Shown: positions 1 to 8,655, counted from the first letter of the stretch. The stretch is 64,000 nt of DNA from Companilactobacillus baiquanensis (GCF_003946605.1 NZ_RHOQ01000001.1:496001-560000), one strand, 5' to 3'. Translations and numbers: made by a program. Notes: a model not told the origin generated them from the letters alone.

Positions 1-23
1 TGGTTACCAGTTGAATAGCAGAC

Positions 24-67
24 AAAAAATAATCCGATACTTATTAAAAAGTATCGGATTATTTTTT
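24..67 (-). terminator. Intrinsic terminator after the PTS EIID gene
   Basis: A near-perfect 16-bp hairpin (arms about 27-42 and 49-64, centred on CCGATAC/GTATCGG) is flanked by A-runs on one side and T-runs on the other. It lies just after the stop codon of the minus-strand EIID gene, so it most likely ends the PTS operon. The symmetric A/T flanks mean it could also stop plus-strand transcripts. Confidence 0.85.
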
Positions 68-72
68 ATCCG

Positions 73-885
73 CTATTTACTTAAAATACCAAATCCACCA
101 AGAATTATTCCGCCGATTAAGACACAGATGATCAAACGTGTTGAGTTCATCTTTTTCTTTCCTAAAAGCCAATAACAAAGAGCAACTAATAGAACTGGAA
201 CCAACGATGGCATAATTTGATTTAAAACAGATTGAGCTTTCAAAACAACTTTTCCGCTTTGAAAGACTAAGGGAACTTTTGCTGAAACAACCGTTGGTAT
301 CAAGGCACCAACGACTGTTACACCTAGAAGGATGGCTGCATCTGTAATACGATTTAACTTATCACCAGCAGCATAGATCAACTTTTCACCTTGAGAATAC
401 CCTAAAGGTAATAAAGTAAATCTTAAAAATAAAACTGCGAAGTTAACTAGTAACCAAATAATTGCACCAATAGGATTACCTTTTAATCCCATATAAGCAC
501 CAATTGAACCGAAAATTGTTGGTAAAATAACTCCGACGATCGTATCTCCGACACCGGCAAATGGTCCCATTAAACCAGTTTTCAAGCCGGCAACTGTATC
601 TTTGGATTTTACACCCTTTTTCTCTTCGATCGCCATATCCATTCCGACAATAAAACCACCAACGTAGGCATTAGTATTGAAGAACTGATTGTGCATCTTC
701 ATCATTTCAATTAAATCTTTATCGTCTGGATATAGTTTCTTTAATGTAGGTAAAACAGTATAAAGATATCCTGTTGACATCATTCTTTCATAATTCCAAC
801 AAATTTGGCTGGACCAGAGCCAACGCCAATTTGCTTTAAAAAGATCTTTTTTAGTGATCTTAGTTTTCGTATTCGCCGAGTTCAT
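73..885 (-). CDS. alfG: PTS mannose/fructose/sorbose-family EIID component (AlfG-like)
   Basis: Membrane EIID subunit of a mannose-class phosphotransferase permease; with EIIC it forms the sugar channel that EIIAB phosphorylates. The protein is about 270 residues. It has the family N-terminus (KKDLFKANWRWLW), the segment GLMGPFAGVGDTIVGV, and hydrophobic stretches in the C-terminal half. I place the start at the ATG ending at 885, because a GGAGG sits 8 nt upstream; the longer frame's ATGs at 900 and 903 overlap that GGAGG. It overlaps the end of the EIIC gene by 26 nt, so translation is probably coupled. Family is certain. The alf name is inferred from the divergent fucosidase and GntR genes, by analogy with L. 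casei alfEFG. Confidence 0.88.
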   Translation of the reverse strand: MNSANTKTKITKKDLFKANWRWLWSSQICWNYERMMSTGYLYTVLPTLKKLYPDDKDLIEMMKMHNQFFNTNAYVGGFIVGMDMAIEEKKGVKSKDTVAGLKTGLMGPFAGVGDTIVGVILPTIFGSIGAYMGLKGNPIGAIIWLLVNFAVLFLRFTLLPLGYSQGEKLIYAAGDKLNRITDAAILLGVTVVGALIPTVVSAKVPLVFQSGKVVLKAQSVLNQIMPSLVPVLLVALCYWLLGKKKMNSTRLIICVLIGGIILGGFGILSK

Positions 886-1660
886 TTTCCACGCCTCCAT
901 CATCTTGAGATTGTGACTTATCGTTATTGTTATTATCGCTTTGTTTGTAATACATAATTGCTAATGCAAGACCTAATAAAGCCACACCTAACATTGGTAT
1001 CTTTAAGTATGCTGCAGCGATAAATCCGACGATCAAGTATGCAATAAACTTCTTTGTTGGTAAAAATCTCAACAAAATAGCAATACCAACAACTGGTAAA
1101 ATACCTCCAGCAACAGTCAAACCATTTGAAAGCCACTTTGGCATCCATTCAACTATTTTTAAAACAACATTATTACCTACTATCAACATAATGAAAACTG
1201 GGATTGCTCTAGATAATCCCCATGGGAATACACCATAAACAATGTTTCTAGCAACATGTTTAGTGTCACCTTCTGAAATATATTTATCAACACGATGCAA
1301 GAAGAATGTATTGATAAAACGTGCTAAAACATCCAATTGAACCATCAACAATCCAACTGGTACGGCTAAACCTATGGCAAAATCAATTCCTTTACCTGTC
1401 ATAACCGCATAGGCTGTACCAATAATTGCACCAGTCATGAAATCCGGCATACTTGCACCACCATAAGTACCAACACCTAAAACCATCAACTGCAATGTAG
1501 CACCGACCACCAAGCCGGTTTTAATATCGCCCATAATTATTCCGGCAACAAAACCAATTAGTAATGGATAATTACATAAAATACCAACCGTAATTTGATC
1601 AATAATCATCCAAAACGCTAAGGCCGTTAATAGTAATATTTGCCACCAAACTATTGTCAT
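860..1660 (-). CDS. alfF: PTS mannose/fructose/sorbose-family EIIC component (AlfF-like)
   Basis: Polytopic EIIC subunit, 266 residues, forming the translocation path with EIID. Visible features are several hydrophobic helices and the family stretch GATLQLMVLGVGTYGGASMP near residue 60. The C-terminal tail is strongly polar (SDNNNNDKSQSQDDGG), which looks like a cytoplasmic tail and is somewhat longer than usual. The ATG follows the EIIAB stop by only 2 nt, so the genes are cotranscribed. Substrate cannot be read from sequence alone. Context with an intracellular-type fucosidase points to a fucosylated GlcNAc disaccharide. Confidence 0.88.
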   Translation of the reverse strand: MTIVWWQILLLTALAFWMIIDQITVGILCNYPLLIGFVAGIIMGDIKTGLVVGATLQLMVLGVGTYGGASMPDFMTGAIIGTAYAVMTGKGIDFAIGLAVPVGLLMVQLDVLARFINTFFLHRVDKYISEGDTKHVARNIVYGVFPWGLSRAIPVFIMLIVGNNVVLKIVEWMPKWLSNGLTVAGGILPVVGIAILLRFLPTKKFIAYLIVGFIAAAYLKIPMLGVALLGLALAIMYYKQSDNNNNDKSQSQDDGGVENELGEYEN

Positions 1661-1662
1661 GA

Positions 1663-2565
1663 TTATTTACGCCCCTTTTTCAATAAATTCATAAATTCCT
1701 GTTTATTATCATTTGGAACCATCTGATGATATAGATCAACATTTTGACTTGCTAAATATTCAAAGACTTTTTGATCATCATCAGTGACAGCAACACTCTT
1801 AGCAATTTGTCTTGCGTTTTCTGCCATTGACATATTACCGACGTTAATCGACTTTAAGGTAACACCTTGTTCAACTAAGTCTTGCAAAACTTTAGGATCT
1901 CTTACTAGAATAAATACTCTTTGACCTTGATACTTTTTATCTTTTAATCTCTTAGCAGCACCTTGACTAGTCAATATGCTCAAATGTACGCCTCGAGGAA
2001 CGGCAGTTTTCAAGGTCATCTTTTGAACGTCACTTTTTACAATTTCATTATCAATAACCATTATTCTCGTTGCATTCAATTTTCTAGTCCACATTGTTGC
2101 AACTTGTCCATGGATCAGACGAGCATCCACCCTAATATTTACAATTGGATCTTTTGTTGAAGTTGTATCGATATTACTATCATCCAATTTTGAAGAACTG
2201 TTAGTTTCAGGATTTATTTCCCCCATAACCTTTCGGTTCTCTTTTATTGCTTCTTGAATTGGAGTTCCAGTTGCAATGGTCAAAACTAAACTTAATGACA
2301 ATCCAGAAAATACTTTGATATTTTCATGCTTATCTTTAAATAGCATTGCTGCATTTGCTGGAGTTCCATTTTTTATGTCAGTGATTATATAAAATGTATC
2401 TGAAGAATTATCTTTATATAATTTTTCGTATTCATTTACAACATCATCAACACCCATAGGATCATGGAAGGAAATTACTGCAAAATCGGATAGTTCACCA
2501 GTTATCATCTCGCAACTCTTTAAAGTCTCCTTTGCATAGTTTCCATGACTTGATAATACGTACAT
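1663..2565 (-). CDS. alfE: PTS mannose-family EIIAB fusion protein (AlfE-like)
   Basis: Cytoplasmic phosphotransfer subunit of 300 residues. The EIIA (mannose) domain covers about 1-115, with the phosphorylated histidine at H7 in SSHGNYAKE. A polar linker (about 116-140, rich in N, S, T, D) joins it to an EIIB domain at about 142-300. The EIIB active histidine is H152 in DARLIHGQV. Phosphate would pass HPr to H7 to H152 to sugar. It is the first gene of the minus-strand operon, behind a promoter that overlaps a cre-like site. The fusion matches the EIIAB described for L. casei alfE; that substrate assignment is inferred. Confidence 0.88.
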   Translation of the reverse strand: MYVLSSHGNYAKETLKSCEMITGELSDFAVISFHDPMGVDDVVNEYEKLYKDNSSDTFYIITDIKNGTPANAAMLFKDKHENIKVFSGLSLSLVLTIATGTPIQEAIKENRKVMGEINPETNSSSKLDDSNIDTTSTKDPIVNIRVDARLIHGQVATMWTRKLNATRIMVIDNEIVKSDVQKMTLKTAVPRGVHLSILTSQGAAKRLKDKKYQGQRVFILVRDPKVLQDLVEQGVTLKSINVGNMSMAENARQIAKSVAVTDDDQKVFEYLASQNVDLYHQMVPNDNKQEFMNLLKKGRK

Positions 2566-2621
2566 TACTTCTCACCACCGTCTCAAATTTTAAACTTAAT
2601 ACATCAACTTATTTCGAAGCT

Positions 2622-2650
2622 AGTCTAGCACATTAAGTAATCGATTACAA
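2622..2650 (-). promoter_or_regulatory. Promoter of the PTS (alfEFG-like) operon
   Basis: Reading the minus strand, TTGTAA (2645-2650) is followed after exactly 17 nt by TAGACT (2622-2627). The -10 is preceded by TGC, an extended -10 motif. The -35 lies inside the cre-like palindrome at 2636-2649, so CcpA binding there should block polymerase. Assigned by inspection; the start point is not measured. Confidence 0.62.
2636..2649. promoter_or_regulatory. cre-like catabolite control site
   Basis: AGTAATCGATTACA matches 13 of 14 positions of the cre consensus TGWAANCGNTNWCA and contains a perfect 12-bp palindrome centred on CG. It overlaps the -35 of the PTS promoter. This position fits CcpA-mediated repression by preferred sugars. 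CcpA binding is inferred from the motif. Confidence 0.65.
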
Positions 2651-2674
2651 TATTTCTTAAAAAACATTAAAACA

Positions 2675-2706
2675 TTGATTAATCAAGGAAATTAACAAAT
2701 TGTTAA
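2675..2706. promoter_or_regulatory. Two palindromes, candidate AlfR (GntR) operators
   Basis: Two perfect inverted repeats sit side by side in the divergent intergenic region: TTGATTAATCAA (2675-2686) and TTAACAAATTGTTAA (2692-2706). Palindromes of this size between divergent operons, next to a GntR/UTRA regulator gene, are the usual form of its operators. Which one, if either, AlfR binds is not known from sequence. Confidence 0.45.
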
Positions 2707-2709
2707 CTC

Positions 2710-2739
2710 TTGAACTAATAACCCCTAATGTGTTAACTT
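2710..2739 (+). promoter_or_regulatory. Possible promoter of the fucosidase-regulator operon
   Basis: TTGAAC (2710-2715) and TAACTT (2734-2739) are separated by 18 nt, about 40 nt upstream of the fucosidase start. The -10 is a poor match, so this is only the best candidate in the interval. The palindrome at 2692-2706 lies immediately upstream of the -35. Confidence 0.3.
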
Positions 2740-2780
2740 GGTACTAAATTGAGTAACCCACTCAACAAAGGAGGACCAAA

Positions 2781-4016
2781 ATGAATGTTCCTTTAAAAAG
2801 AATCAAGAACTATGAGGATTTAGGATTAGGTCTATTTATTCATTGGGGACTTTATTCTCAATTAGAACAAGGTGAATGGACGGAATTTATTCATGGAATC
2901 GATAAAACTAAATATGAAAAATTAGCAGATACTTTTACTGCTAAAAATTTTGATGCTGAAAAAATTGTAAAACAAGCTAAAAATATGGGTGCTAAATACA
3001 TTGTTTTAACTTCAAAACATCATGAAGGATTCTTCTTATATGATAGTAAAGGTTTGAGTAATTTTGACGCAGTTCACAGTGCTGCCAAAAGAGATTTGAT
3101 CAAAGAATTTGTTGATACCTGCAATAAATACGATATTAAGCCGTTTCTATATATGGCAACTTACGATTGGCATAACCCTCTTTATGAAACAGATTTCAAC
3201 AAATACTTAGAATATTTAAGAAAGTCAGTGGAAATACTTTCTAAAAATTACGGACCAATTGGTGGATTTTGGTTTGATGGAAACTGGAATAAGAAAGATG
3301 CTGATTGGAAATTAGATGAACTTTATGGAACTATTCGTAAATATCAGCCCGAAGCAATGATCATTAATAACACTGGACTTAAAAATCGTGGAAAAATCAT
3401 TAATCCAGAAATAGATGCTGTAACTTACGAACGTGGTACTCCTGATTCCATTAATCACGGTGATGCCGACCAAAAATACGTTGCTGGGGAAATGTCATTA
3501 ACACTAAATCAGCATTGGGGTTACGCTAAAGCAGATATTAACTTTAAATCACCTAGAGAAATCATCGAAAATATTTGTCATGCTAGAAATATTGGAGCCA
3601 ACATTTTAGTTAATATTGGTTTGACCGGTACTGGCTCAATACCGACAATTTCAAAAGAATACATGAAAATGATCGGTCTTTGGATGCAAAATAATGGTCA
3701 AGCTATCTATAAAGCTCGCCCAACTGAAATTAAACCTGGTGATGGTCTGAAAGATTTTGCTTTATTTGATGGTAAAAACTTGTACCTATTCATCTTTAAC
3801 TTGAAAATAGTTGGCAATTCCAACGTCGTTTTGGGTGGTGAAGGCATAAATCCGCGTTCATTTACTGGAATTTCTCATAATATTAAAAATATTTCCTGGT
3901 TAGATAATCAAGAAGAGTTAAGTTTCATTCAAAATAATGATATGCTAACTATTAATGCTACTGGTTTTAAGTATGGAACTGACTTAATTGTCCGTGTGGC
4001 AAAAGTTGAATTCTAA
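2781..4016 (+). CDS. alfB: Alpha-L-fucosidase, GH29 (AlfB-like)
   Basis: Hydrolyses alpha-L-fucosyl linkages, probably on a fucosyl-GlcNAc disaccharide brought in by the divergent PTS. The 411-residue protein has GH29 hallmarks: GLFIHWGLYS near residue 17, TSKHHEGF at 77-84, and GGFWFDGNW at 161-169, with D166 the expected catalytic nucleophile. There is no signal peptide or anchor, so it should act in the cytoplasm. The length suits a catalytic domain plus a small C-terminal beta domain. It starts after AAAGGAGG and is followed 15 nt later by the GntR gene. Arrangement and size match L. casei AlfB; linkage specificity is inferred. Confidence 0.9.
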   Translation: MNVPLKRIKNYEDLGLGLFIHWGLYSQLEQGEWTEFIHGIDKTKYEKLADTFTAKNFDAEKIVKQAKNMGAKYIVLTSKHHEGFFLYDSKGLSNFDAVHSAAKRDLIKEFVDTCNKYDIKPFLYMATYDWHNPLYETDFNKYLEYLRKSVEILSKNYGPIGGFWFDGNWNKKDADWKLDELYGTIRKYQPEAMIINNTGLKNRGKIINPEIDAVTYERGTPDSINHGDADQKYVAGEMSLTLNQHWGYAKADINFKSPREIIENICHARNIGANILVNIGLTGTGSIPTISKEYMKMIGLWMQNNGQAIYKARPTEIKPGDGLKDFALFDGKNLYLFIFNLKIVGNSNVVLGGEGINPRSFTGISHNIKNISWLDNQEELSFIQNNDMLTINATGFKYGTDLIVRVAKVEF

Positions 4017-4031
4017 TCAGGGGGTATCTAA

Positions 4032-4757
4032 TTGCTCACACCTAAATATCAGGAAATTATTGAAATCCTAACCGATGAACTTAATCACGGTTCTTTTAAT
4101 CAAGGTGATAAATTTTATAGTGAATCAGATATTTGCAAACGTTTTGATGTCAGCTCTACCACAGCTGTCAAAGTTCTTAATGATTTGCAGCAAAAAAATA
4201 AGGTCACTCGTATTAAAGGTAAAGGAACTTTTGTTGCTAAAGAAAACCACCGCAGTGTTGTTTTGCTAACCGATCTAAATATGGCTAACGGTAATACTGA
4301 GGGTGTCAAAGTTCTTTCTGCCCAAGAAAATAGTGACCCAAAGATCCAAGAGATATTAAAGCTCGATCCAGATTCTAATTATTTTGAAATCAAGCGTCTG
4401 CGCTATATTGGCGATGAAGTAGTCCAATACACAGTTAATTTTATTAATCCCAATTACATATCAAAAGACGCACTTATTGATTTACATAATTTCGATTCTG
4501 TCTACCAGAGGATTCGCGAAGATTCTGGAATTGATCCTTACAAGCTGTCATATACACAAAAAAATACAGTGGAATTATTAGATAATCAAAATATTTTAAA
4601 TTATTTTAATAATAAAAAATATCCACTTTTTATGTATCAAAGGAGAAGGACGTACTTACCTAACGTTAAAGGTTCTATGCTCGAATTTGCCTATACGTAT
4701 AAGGATCCCGCCTATTGGGGTTACCAAACAGATTCCGTTTTCGGAAGTAATATATAA
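4032..4757 (+). CDS. alfR: GntR-family regulator with UTRA domain (AlfR-like)
   Basis: Transcription factor of 241 residues. The N-terminal winged helix (about 1-70) contains YSESDICKRFDVSSTTAVKV and the wing GKGTFVAK. The remainder is a UTRA effector-binding domain (from about 85: NSDPKIQEILKLDPDS, FEIKRLRYIGDEVVQYT). The start is TTG at 4032, preceded by CAGGGGG. Its place after the fucosidase and opposite the PTS operon suggests local control of both, released by a sugar or sugar phosphate. It probably binds palindromes in the 2.57-2.78 kb interval. Family is certain; the AlfR role is inferred. Confidence 0.85.
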   Translation: MLTPKYQEIIEILTDELNHGSFNQGDKFYSESDICKRFDVSSTTAVKVLNDLQQKNKVTRIKGKGTFVAKENHRSVVLLTDLNMANGNTEGVKVLSAQENSDPKIQEILKLDPDSNYFEIKRLRYIGDEVVQYTVNFINPNYISKDALIDLHNFDSVYQRIREDSGIDPYKLSYTQKNTVELLDNQNILNYFNNKKYPLFMYQRRRTYLPNVKGSMLEFAYTYKDPAYWGYQTDSVFGSNI

Positions 4758-4811
4758 AGAGTCCAACAAAATACACTCAGTTTTTGAGTATGTTTTGTTG
4801 GACTCTTTTTT
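4756..4811. terminator. Bidirectional terminator between alfR and recD2
   Basis: A long inverted repeat (AAAGAGTCCAACAAAATA paired with TATGTTTTGTTGGACTCTTT, small loop) is flanked by T-runs in both orientations. It serves the converging ends of the GntR gene (plus) and recD2 (minus). Confidence 0.85.
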
Positions 4812-7194
4812 ACTTCTTATTTTTTTCAATAAAGTCAAACGGAGTAATATTCTCCATCCCTATCATTGGATCAATTGAATTATTCATAACCATATCTAAT
4901 GTTAATCGATAAGAATCAGGTTCAATTTCTTGATCTGGCTCCTCTTTTACTACTTCTTTAGGTTTTACTTTAAATGCTGTAAATAAACGATTTTTAAGGT
5001 TAGTTTTTCTTTCGGCAGATTCATCTGTTATAGAGCGCTCAAATGCCGTTCTATTACCAACCATGATCAGTAACCTCTTAGAACGTGTAATCGCTGTATA
5101 AAGCAAATTACGACGCAACATGCGTGACTCTTCATTTACTAATGGTAGAATTACCATTTCAAATTCAGAACCTTGAGCTTTATGGATCGACGTACAATAA
5201 GCCAATGCGATATTCGTCCAATCTTTGCGGTCTAAAGTCACTTCATTGCCATCAAAATCGATTACTAATTGATCAACATGATCCGTATTTTCCTTGGATA
5301 AAATAATTCCGATAATTTTACCGATTTCGCCATTGAAGACATTATCTTCAGGAGTATTGACTAAATAAACAACTTTATCATTGATTCGATAGTGGATATT
5401 TCCCATCAAAACTTCTTTACGCTTTTCTGCCATAGGATTAACCACATTTTGAATCACTGCATTCAAATTATCGATCCCCGCAACACCACGATACATTGGT
5501 GCTAAAACTTGAACGTCAGAAATATCAAAGCCACGGTCACTTGACTTGCTAACGATTTGCGACAAAACTTCAGGCACATTTTTACTACTGCATTCAATAA
5601 AACTACGATCAGAACGATTCTGAAAAACTTCATCAGTGATCAGACCCTCATTAATATCATGGGCCAATTGAATAATGGTAGAATCTTCATCTTGCCGATG
5701 AATATCTTTCAAAATTACGGTCGAAAATATTTGACTATTAATTAAGTCAGAAAATATTTGGCCAGGTCCAACCGATGGAAGCTGATCCTTATCACCAACT
5801 AAAACAACTTGGGTTCCTGGTTGAACTGCATCGATCAAAGTCTTAAATAGCTTTGTGTCGACCATCGACATCTCATCAATTATCAATAATTTACAATTCA
5901 AAGTTGGTTCAGCAAACTCATCATCTTCGGTTCCAGTTAACCCTAGTAATCGATGGATCGTCATAGCAGGCAAACCGGTTGATTCACCCATATGTTTAGC
6001 TGCTCGCCCAGTTGGTGCTGCTAGAGCAATTGCATAATCATCAGAACTTGGATCCAGTGTTTCATCATTTAATTTTGCATATGCGGCCACAATACCATTG
6101 ATAATCGTCGTTTTCCCAGTTCCCGGACCACCGGTTAGTAAGAATACTGAATGTGTTAAAGATTCTTTGATGGCCTTTTCTTGAGAAGGATCGTACTCAA
6201 CTTCAAAAGATTTTTCAATTTTTCTTAATTCTTTGGAGAATTGATGGTTGCTCCACTCTACATCTTTATAAGTATCAGTAATCATTTTTAAAGATTGCGC
6301 GATCGACCATTCGGCATCAAACAATGATTTATCATAAACTTTACCTTCTTCAGATATTAAAAGACCATCATTGACTAAAGATTTTAGGCCATCCTCGATT
6401 TTATTCTTCAATTCATCCAACTTATTATCTGAACGTAAAATTGCCATAGCTCGTTTGAATAAATCGTCTTTTTCAATCAATGTATCGCCGGTAGAATTAT
6501 TCAGCAACGTTACTAATTGAATAAGTGCACCCTTTATTCTCCTAGGATCATCTAGTGGAATATTTAAATTACGAGCTAACTCATCAGCACGTTTAAATCC
6601 GACTCCCTTGATATCAGTTACTAGTCTATAAGGATCTTCAGTTATTTTTTCTAAAGTATTGGCACCATATTTTTGATAGATCCTAGCACTCAATGTATTA
6701 CCAAAGCCGAAATTGCTTAACTGATATAAAACTTGTTCTGATTGATGATTTTTGGAAATTTGTTCGACGATCAAATTAGTTTTTTCTTCACCTAATTTAA
6801 GAAAATCAAGGGCATTGGGATCTTGCAAAATTTTATCAATGGCATTTTCACCAAGAGTATCAACGATTTTCTCAGCTTTTTTCTTTCCAATACCTGGAAA
6901 CTCATCACTAGAAAAGAAACTGATCAATTCTTTTTTACCACTAGGTCGGCTATGCTGATAGGTCTCGGCTTGAAATTGTTTACCATACTTTGGATGATCG
7001 ACCATGTGGCCTTCAAATTTATATTCTTCTTCTTCAGAAATATTGCCAAAACTACCAGTTACAACAATATCTTGACCATCCCATTTAGTATTGGTTTTTT
7101 TAATTTTAATAGTAAATATTTTGAAAAGATTTTCAGGATTCTCAAAAAAAATAGCTTTGACAGTTCCAACAAAATACTCTTTATCGTCTGCCAT
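4810..7194 (-). CDS. recD2: RecD2-type ATP-dependent DNA helicase
   Basis: SF1B 5'-3' helicase of the RecD2 type, which in Firmicutes works without RecBC in repair and fork maintenance. The 794-residue protein has an N-terminal OB-like/YAAA-type region. Helix-hairpin-helix segments follow at about 97-215 (GIGKKKAEKI, IKGVGFKRADELA). Walker A is GGPGTGKTT near 354-362, Walker B is DEMSMVD, and the C-terminal motif VI is YTAITRSKRLL. This long N-terminus separates it from RecD of RecBCD. The ATG has AGGAGA upstream and overlaps the TPR gene by 14 nt. The last 70 residues are acidic and variable. Confidence 0.92.
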   Translation of the reverse strand: MADDKEYFVGTVKAIFFENPENLFKIFTIKIKKTNTKWDGQDIVVTGSFGNISEEEEYKFEGHMVDHPKYGKQFQAETYQHSRPSGKKELISFFSSDEFPGIGKKKAEKIVDTLGENAIDKILQDPNALDFLKLGEEKTNLIVEQISKNHQSEQVLYQLSNFGFGNTLSARIYQKYGANTLEKITEDPYRLVTDIKGVGFKRADELARNLNIPLDDPRRIKGALIQLVTLLNNSTGDTLIEKDDLFKRAMAILRSDNKLDELKNKIEDGLKSLVNDGLLISEEGKVYDKSLFDAEWSIAQSLKMITDTYKDVEWSNHQFSKELRKIEKSFEVEYDPSQEKAIKESLTHSVFLLTGGPGTGKTTIINGIVAAYAKLNDETLDPSSDDYAIALAAPTGRAAKHMGESTGLPAMTIHRLLGLTGTEDDEFAEPTLNCKLLIIDEMSMVDTKLFKTLIDAVQPGTQVVLVGDKDQLPSVGPGQIFSDLINSQIFSTVILKDIHRQDEDSTIIQLAHDINEGLITDEVFQNRSDRSFIECSSKNVPEVLSQIVSKSSDRGFDISDVQVLAPMYRGVAGIDNLNAVIQNVVNPMAEKRKEVLMGNIHYRINDKVVYLVNTPEDNVFNGEIGKIIGIILSKENTDHVDQLVIDFDGNEVTLDRKDWTNIALAYCTSIHKAQGSEFEMVILPLVNEESRMLRRNLLYTAITRSKRLLIMVGNRTAFERSITDESAERKTNLKNRLFTAFKVKPKEVVKEEPDQEIEPDSYRLTLDMVMNNSIDPMIGMENITPFDFIEKNKK

Positions 7195-7849
7195 TGCTAT
7201 CTCCTGTTTCTGTTAAATATTTTTGTAAATTTGATAATTTCTTTTCATTTTCAGCAAAATACTTAGGATCGATCTCTTTAGCTTTATTTAAATATTGTTG
7301 ATAGTCTGCCTTTAAATTCATAGCGCAAAGGGCAATATTGAGATAATATTTTGCTTTTTTTTCGATTTTAATAGCTTTTTGATAATAATTTTGTGCTTCT
7401 GAGAAATTACCGTTAGCTAGTAATAAATCTGCCATTAATTCAAGTGAGGCCAAATCTTTAGGTGCTTTTTCAACTGCCGTCAGCGCATAAACAATGGCTA
7501 ATTGACGTTTCCCTTGTTCATTTAAAGTCTTAGCTTCCATAAAGTAAGCTTCAAAACCGTAATTATCCTGAATTAAGTTTGAGAAAATTTCATTAGATTT
7601 GTCATATTTATTAGCCAAAAAATAAACATTTCCTAAATTATATCTAATATCCTTATTATCGTTAAATAAAGTTAATGCCTTAGTAAGTAATTCTTCAGCT
7701 TGCTCTAAGTCACCAACTTCTACCAAATAAGCTGAAAGTTGTAAAATTTTATCTAATTGTTGATGATCATTATTTAGTTCATCAACAAGGGTTTTGATGG
7801 CTTTTTCCTTCTCACCATTACTAAATAATTTTTCTGCTTTTTTATCCAT
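7181..7849 (-). CDS. Tetratricopeptide-repeat protein
   Basis: Cytoplasmic helical-repeat protein of 222 residues with about five degenerate TPR units (for example LEQAEELLTKALTLFNDN and FSEAQNYYQKAIKIEKKAK). There is no signal peptide, membrane helix or enzymatic motif. It sits between the phosphatase gene and recD2, overlapping recD2 by 14 nt, which is a common lactobacillus arrangement. It probably scaffolds a protein complex, but no partner can be named from sequence. Confidence 0.8.
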   Translation of the reverse strand: MDKKAEKLFSNGEKEKAIKTLVDELNNDHQQLDKILQLSAYLVEVGDLEQAEELLTKALTLFNDNKDIRYNLGNVYFLANKYDKSNEIFSNLIQDNYGFEAYFMEAKTLNEQGKRQLAIVYALTAVEKAPKDLASLELMADLLLANGNFSEAQNYYQKAIKIEKKAKYYLNIALCAMNLKADYQQYLNKAKEIDPKYFAENEKKLSNLQKYLTETGDSNGRR

Positions 7850-7857
7850 TGAATACC

Positions 7858-8508
7858 TCAGATAGTATCGGTACTTTCCAATTTCTTATGTAAGTACCCT
7901 GTCTCATTCCATTTAATAAGTTTGAACTCGTTATTACTATATTTTAAGTGTGTCAGACTTGTGTTTGATAATCCGCCATCTTTTCTTATGTCAGCAATTT
8001 TAGTCCCTAATAATGATTGAATAAGTGTCACTAAAGCGGCACCATGGCTAACAATTAAAATTGATGAGTTAGGATCATTTTCAGCTACAATTTTTTTTAC
8101 TGCTGTAGTCGTTCTTTCAGCTACTTCCTCAAAAGATTCGCCTTTAATTAGACTAGAATCATAATCTTTAGGTTCATACCTAAATGCATGAATGACTTCT
8201 GGAATTTCTCTTTCCAATTTGACAAATTTTTGACCTTCCATAATTCCTAAATCAAATTCTCTCAAATCATCGACAACCGTTAACTTAACTGATTGTTTCA
8301 TATCATTTATCAATGTTTCAGCGGTAGTTTTTGCTCGTGGTAGTGGGCTTGTATAGGCATTAGAAAGATTTACTCCATCTAATCTCTTTGAAAGTAACTT
8401 AATATCTTCTAAACTTTCTGGCAACAAAGGTGAATCTCCATGACCACCTTGATATTTACCTTCTAAATTCCATTCTGTTTTTCCATGTCTGACAAAATAT
8501 AGTTCCAT
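7858..8508 (-). CDS. Histidine phosphatase family protein (phosphoglycerate mutase-like)
   Basis: A 216-residue member of the histidine phosphatase superfamily. The N-terminal RHGKTEWN carries the phospho-accepting histidine (H8). The second catalytic histidine is in IVSHGAAL, and a central acid is in DLREFDLGIMEGQ. Such small proteins (GpmB/CobC-like) are usually phosphatases acting on small metabolites rather than true mutases; the substrate cannot be told. It is the first gene of a three-gene unit with the TPR gene and recD2. AGGGTGA precedes the ATG. Confidence 0.85.
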   Translation of the reverse strand: MELYFVRHGKTEWNLEGKYQGGHGDSPLLPESLEDIKLLSKRLDGVNLSNAYTSPLPRAKTTAETLINDMKQSVKLTVVDDLREFDLGIMEGQKFVKLEREIPEVIHAFRYEPKDYDSSLIKGESFEEVAERTTTAVKKIVAENDPNSSILIVSHGAALVTLIQSLLGTKIADIRKDGGLSNTSLTHLKYSNNEFKLIKWNETGYLHKKLESTDTI

Positions 8509-8541
8509 AATTTATTCACCCTATAAAGTTAATTACTTACT

Positions 8542-8570
8542 ATTATGATGATTTACGATTCTATTTTCAA
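8542..8570 (-). promoter_or_regulatory. Promoter of the phosphatase-TPR-recD2 unit
   Basis: On the minus strand TTGAAA (8565-8570) and CATAAT (8542-8547) are separated by 17 nt, about 35 nt upstream of the phosphatase start and downstream of the mnmA terminator. Good spacing and match; not experimentally shown. Confidence 0.55.
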
Positions 8571-8616
8571 GTTTTGGACAATTCTATGGAAAAGTCGTGA
8601 AAACTTTTTTCTATAA

Positions 8617-8655
8617 AAAAAGAGGATGCGACGAAAGTCACATTCTCTTGTGTAT
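8617..8655 (-). terminator. Terminator after mnmA
   Basis: On the minus strand AGAGAATGTGAC pairs with GTCGCATCCTCT across a TTTC loop, with two wobble pairs, and is followed by a run of seven T. It ends the iscS-DUF1831-mnmA transcription unit. Confidence 0.82.

Noticed and set aside
6823-7266. 147-codon open frame on the plus strand opposite recD2
   Set aside because: It is antisense to a well-supported helicase gene and its composition (F, I, N rich) is that of a shadow frame. It has no ribosome binding site or recognisable domain.
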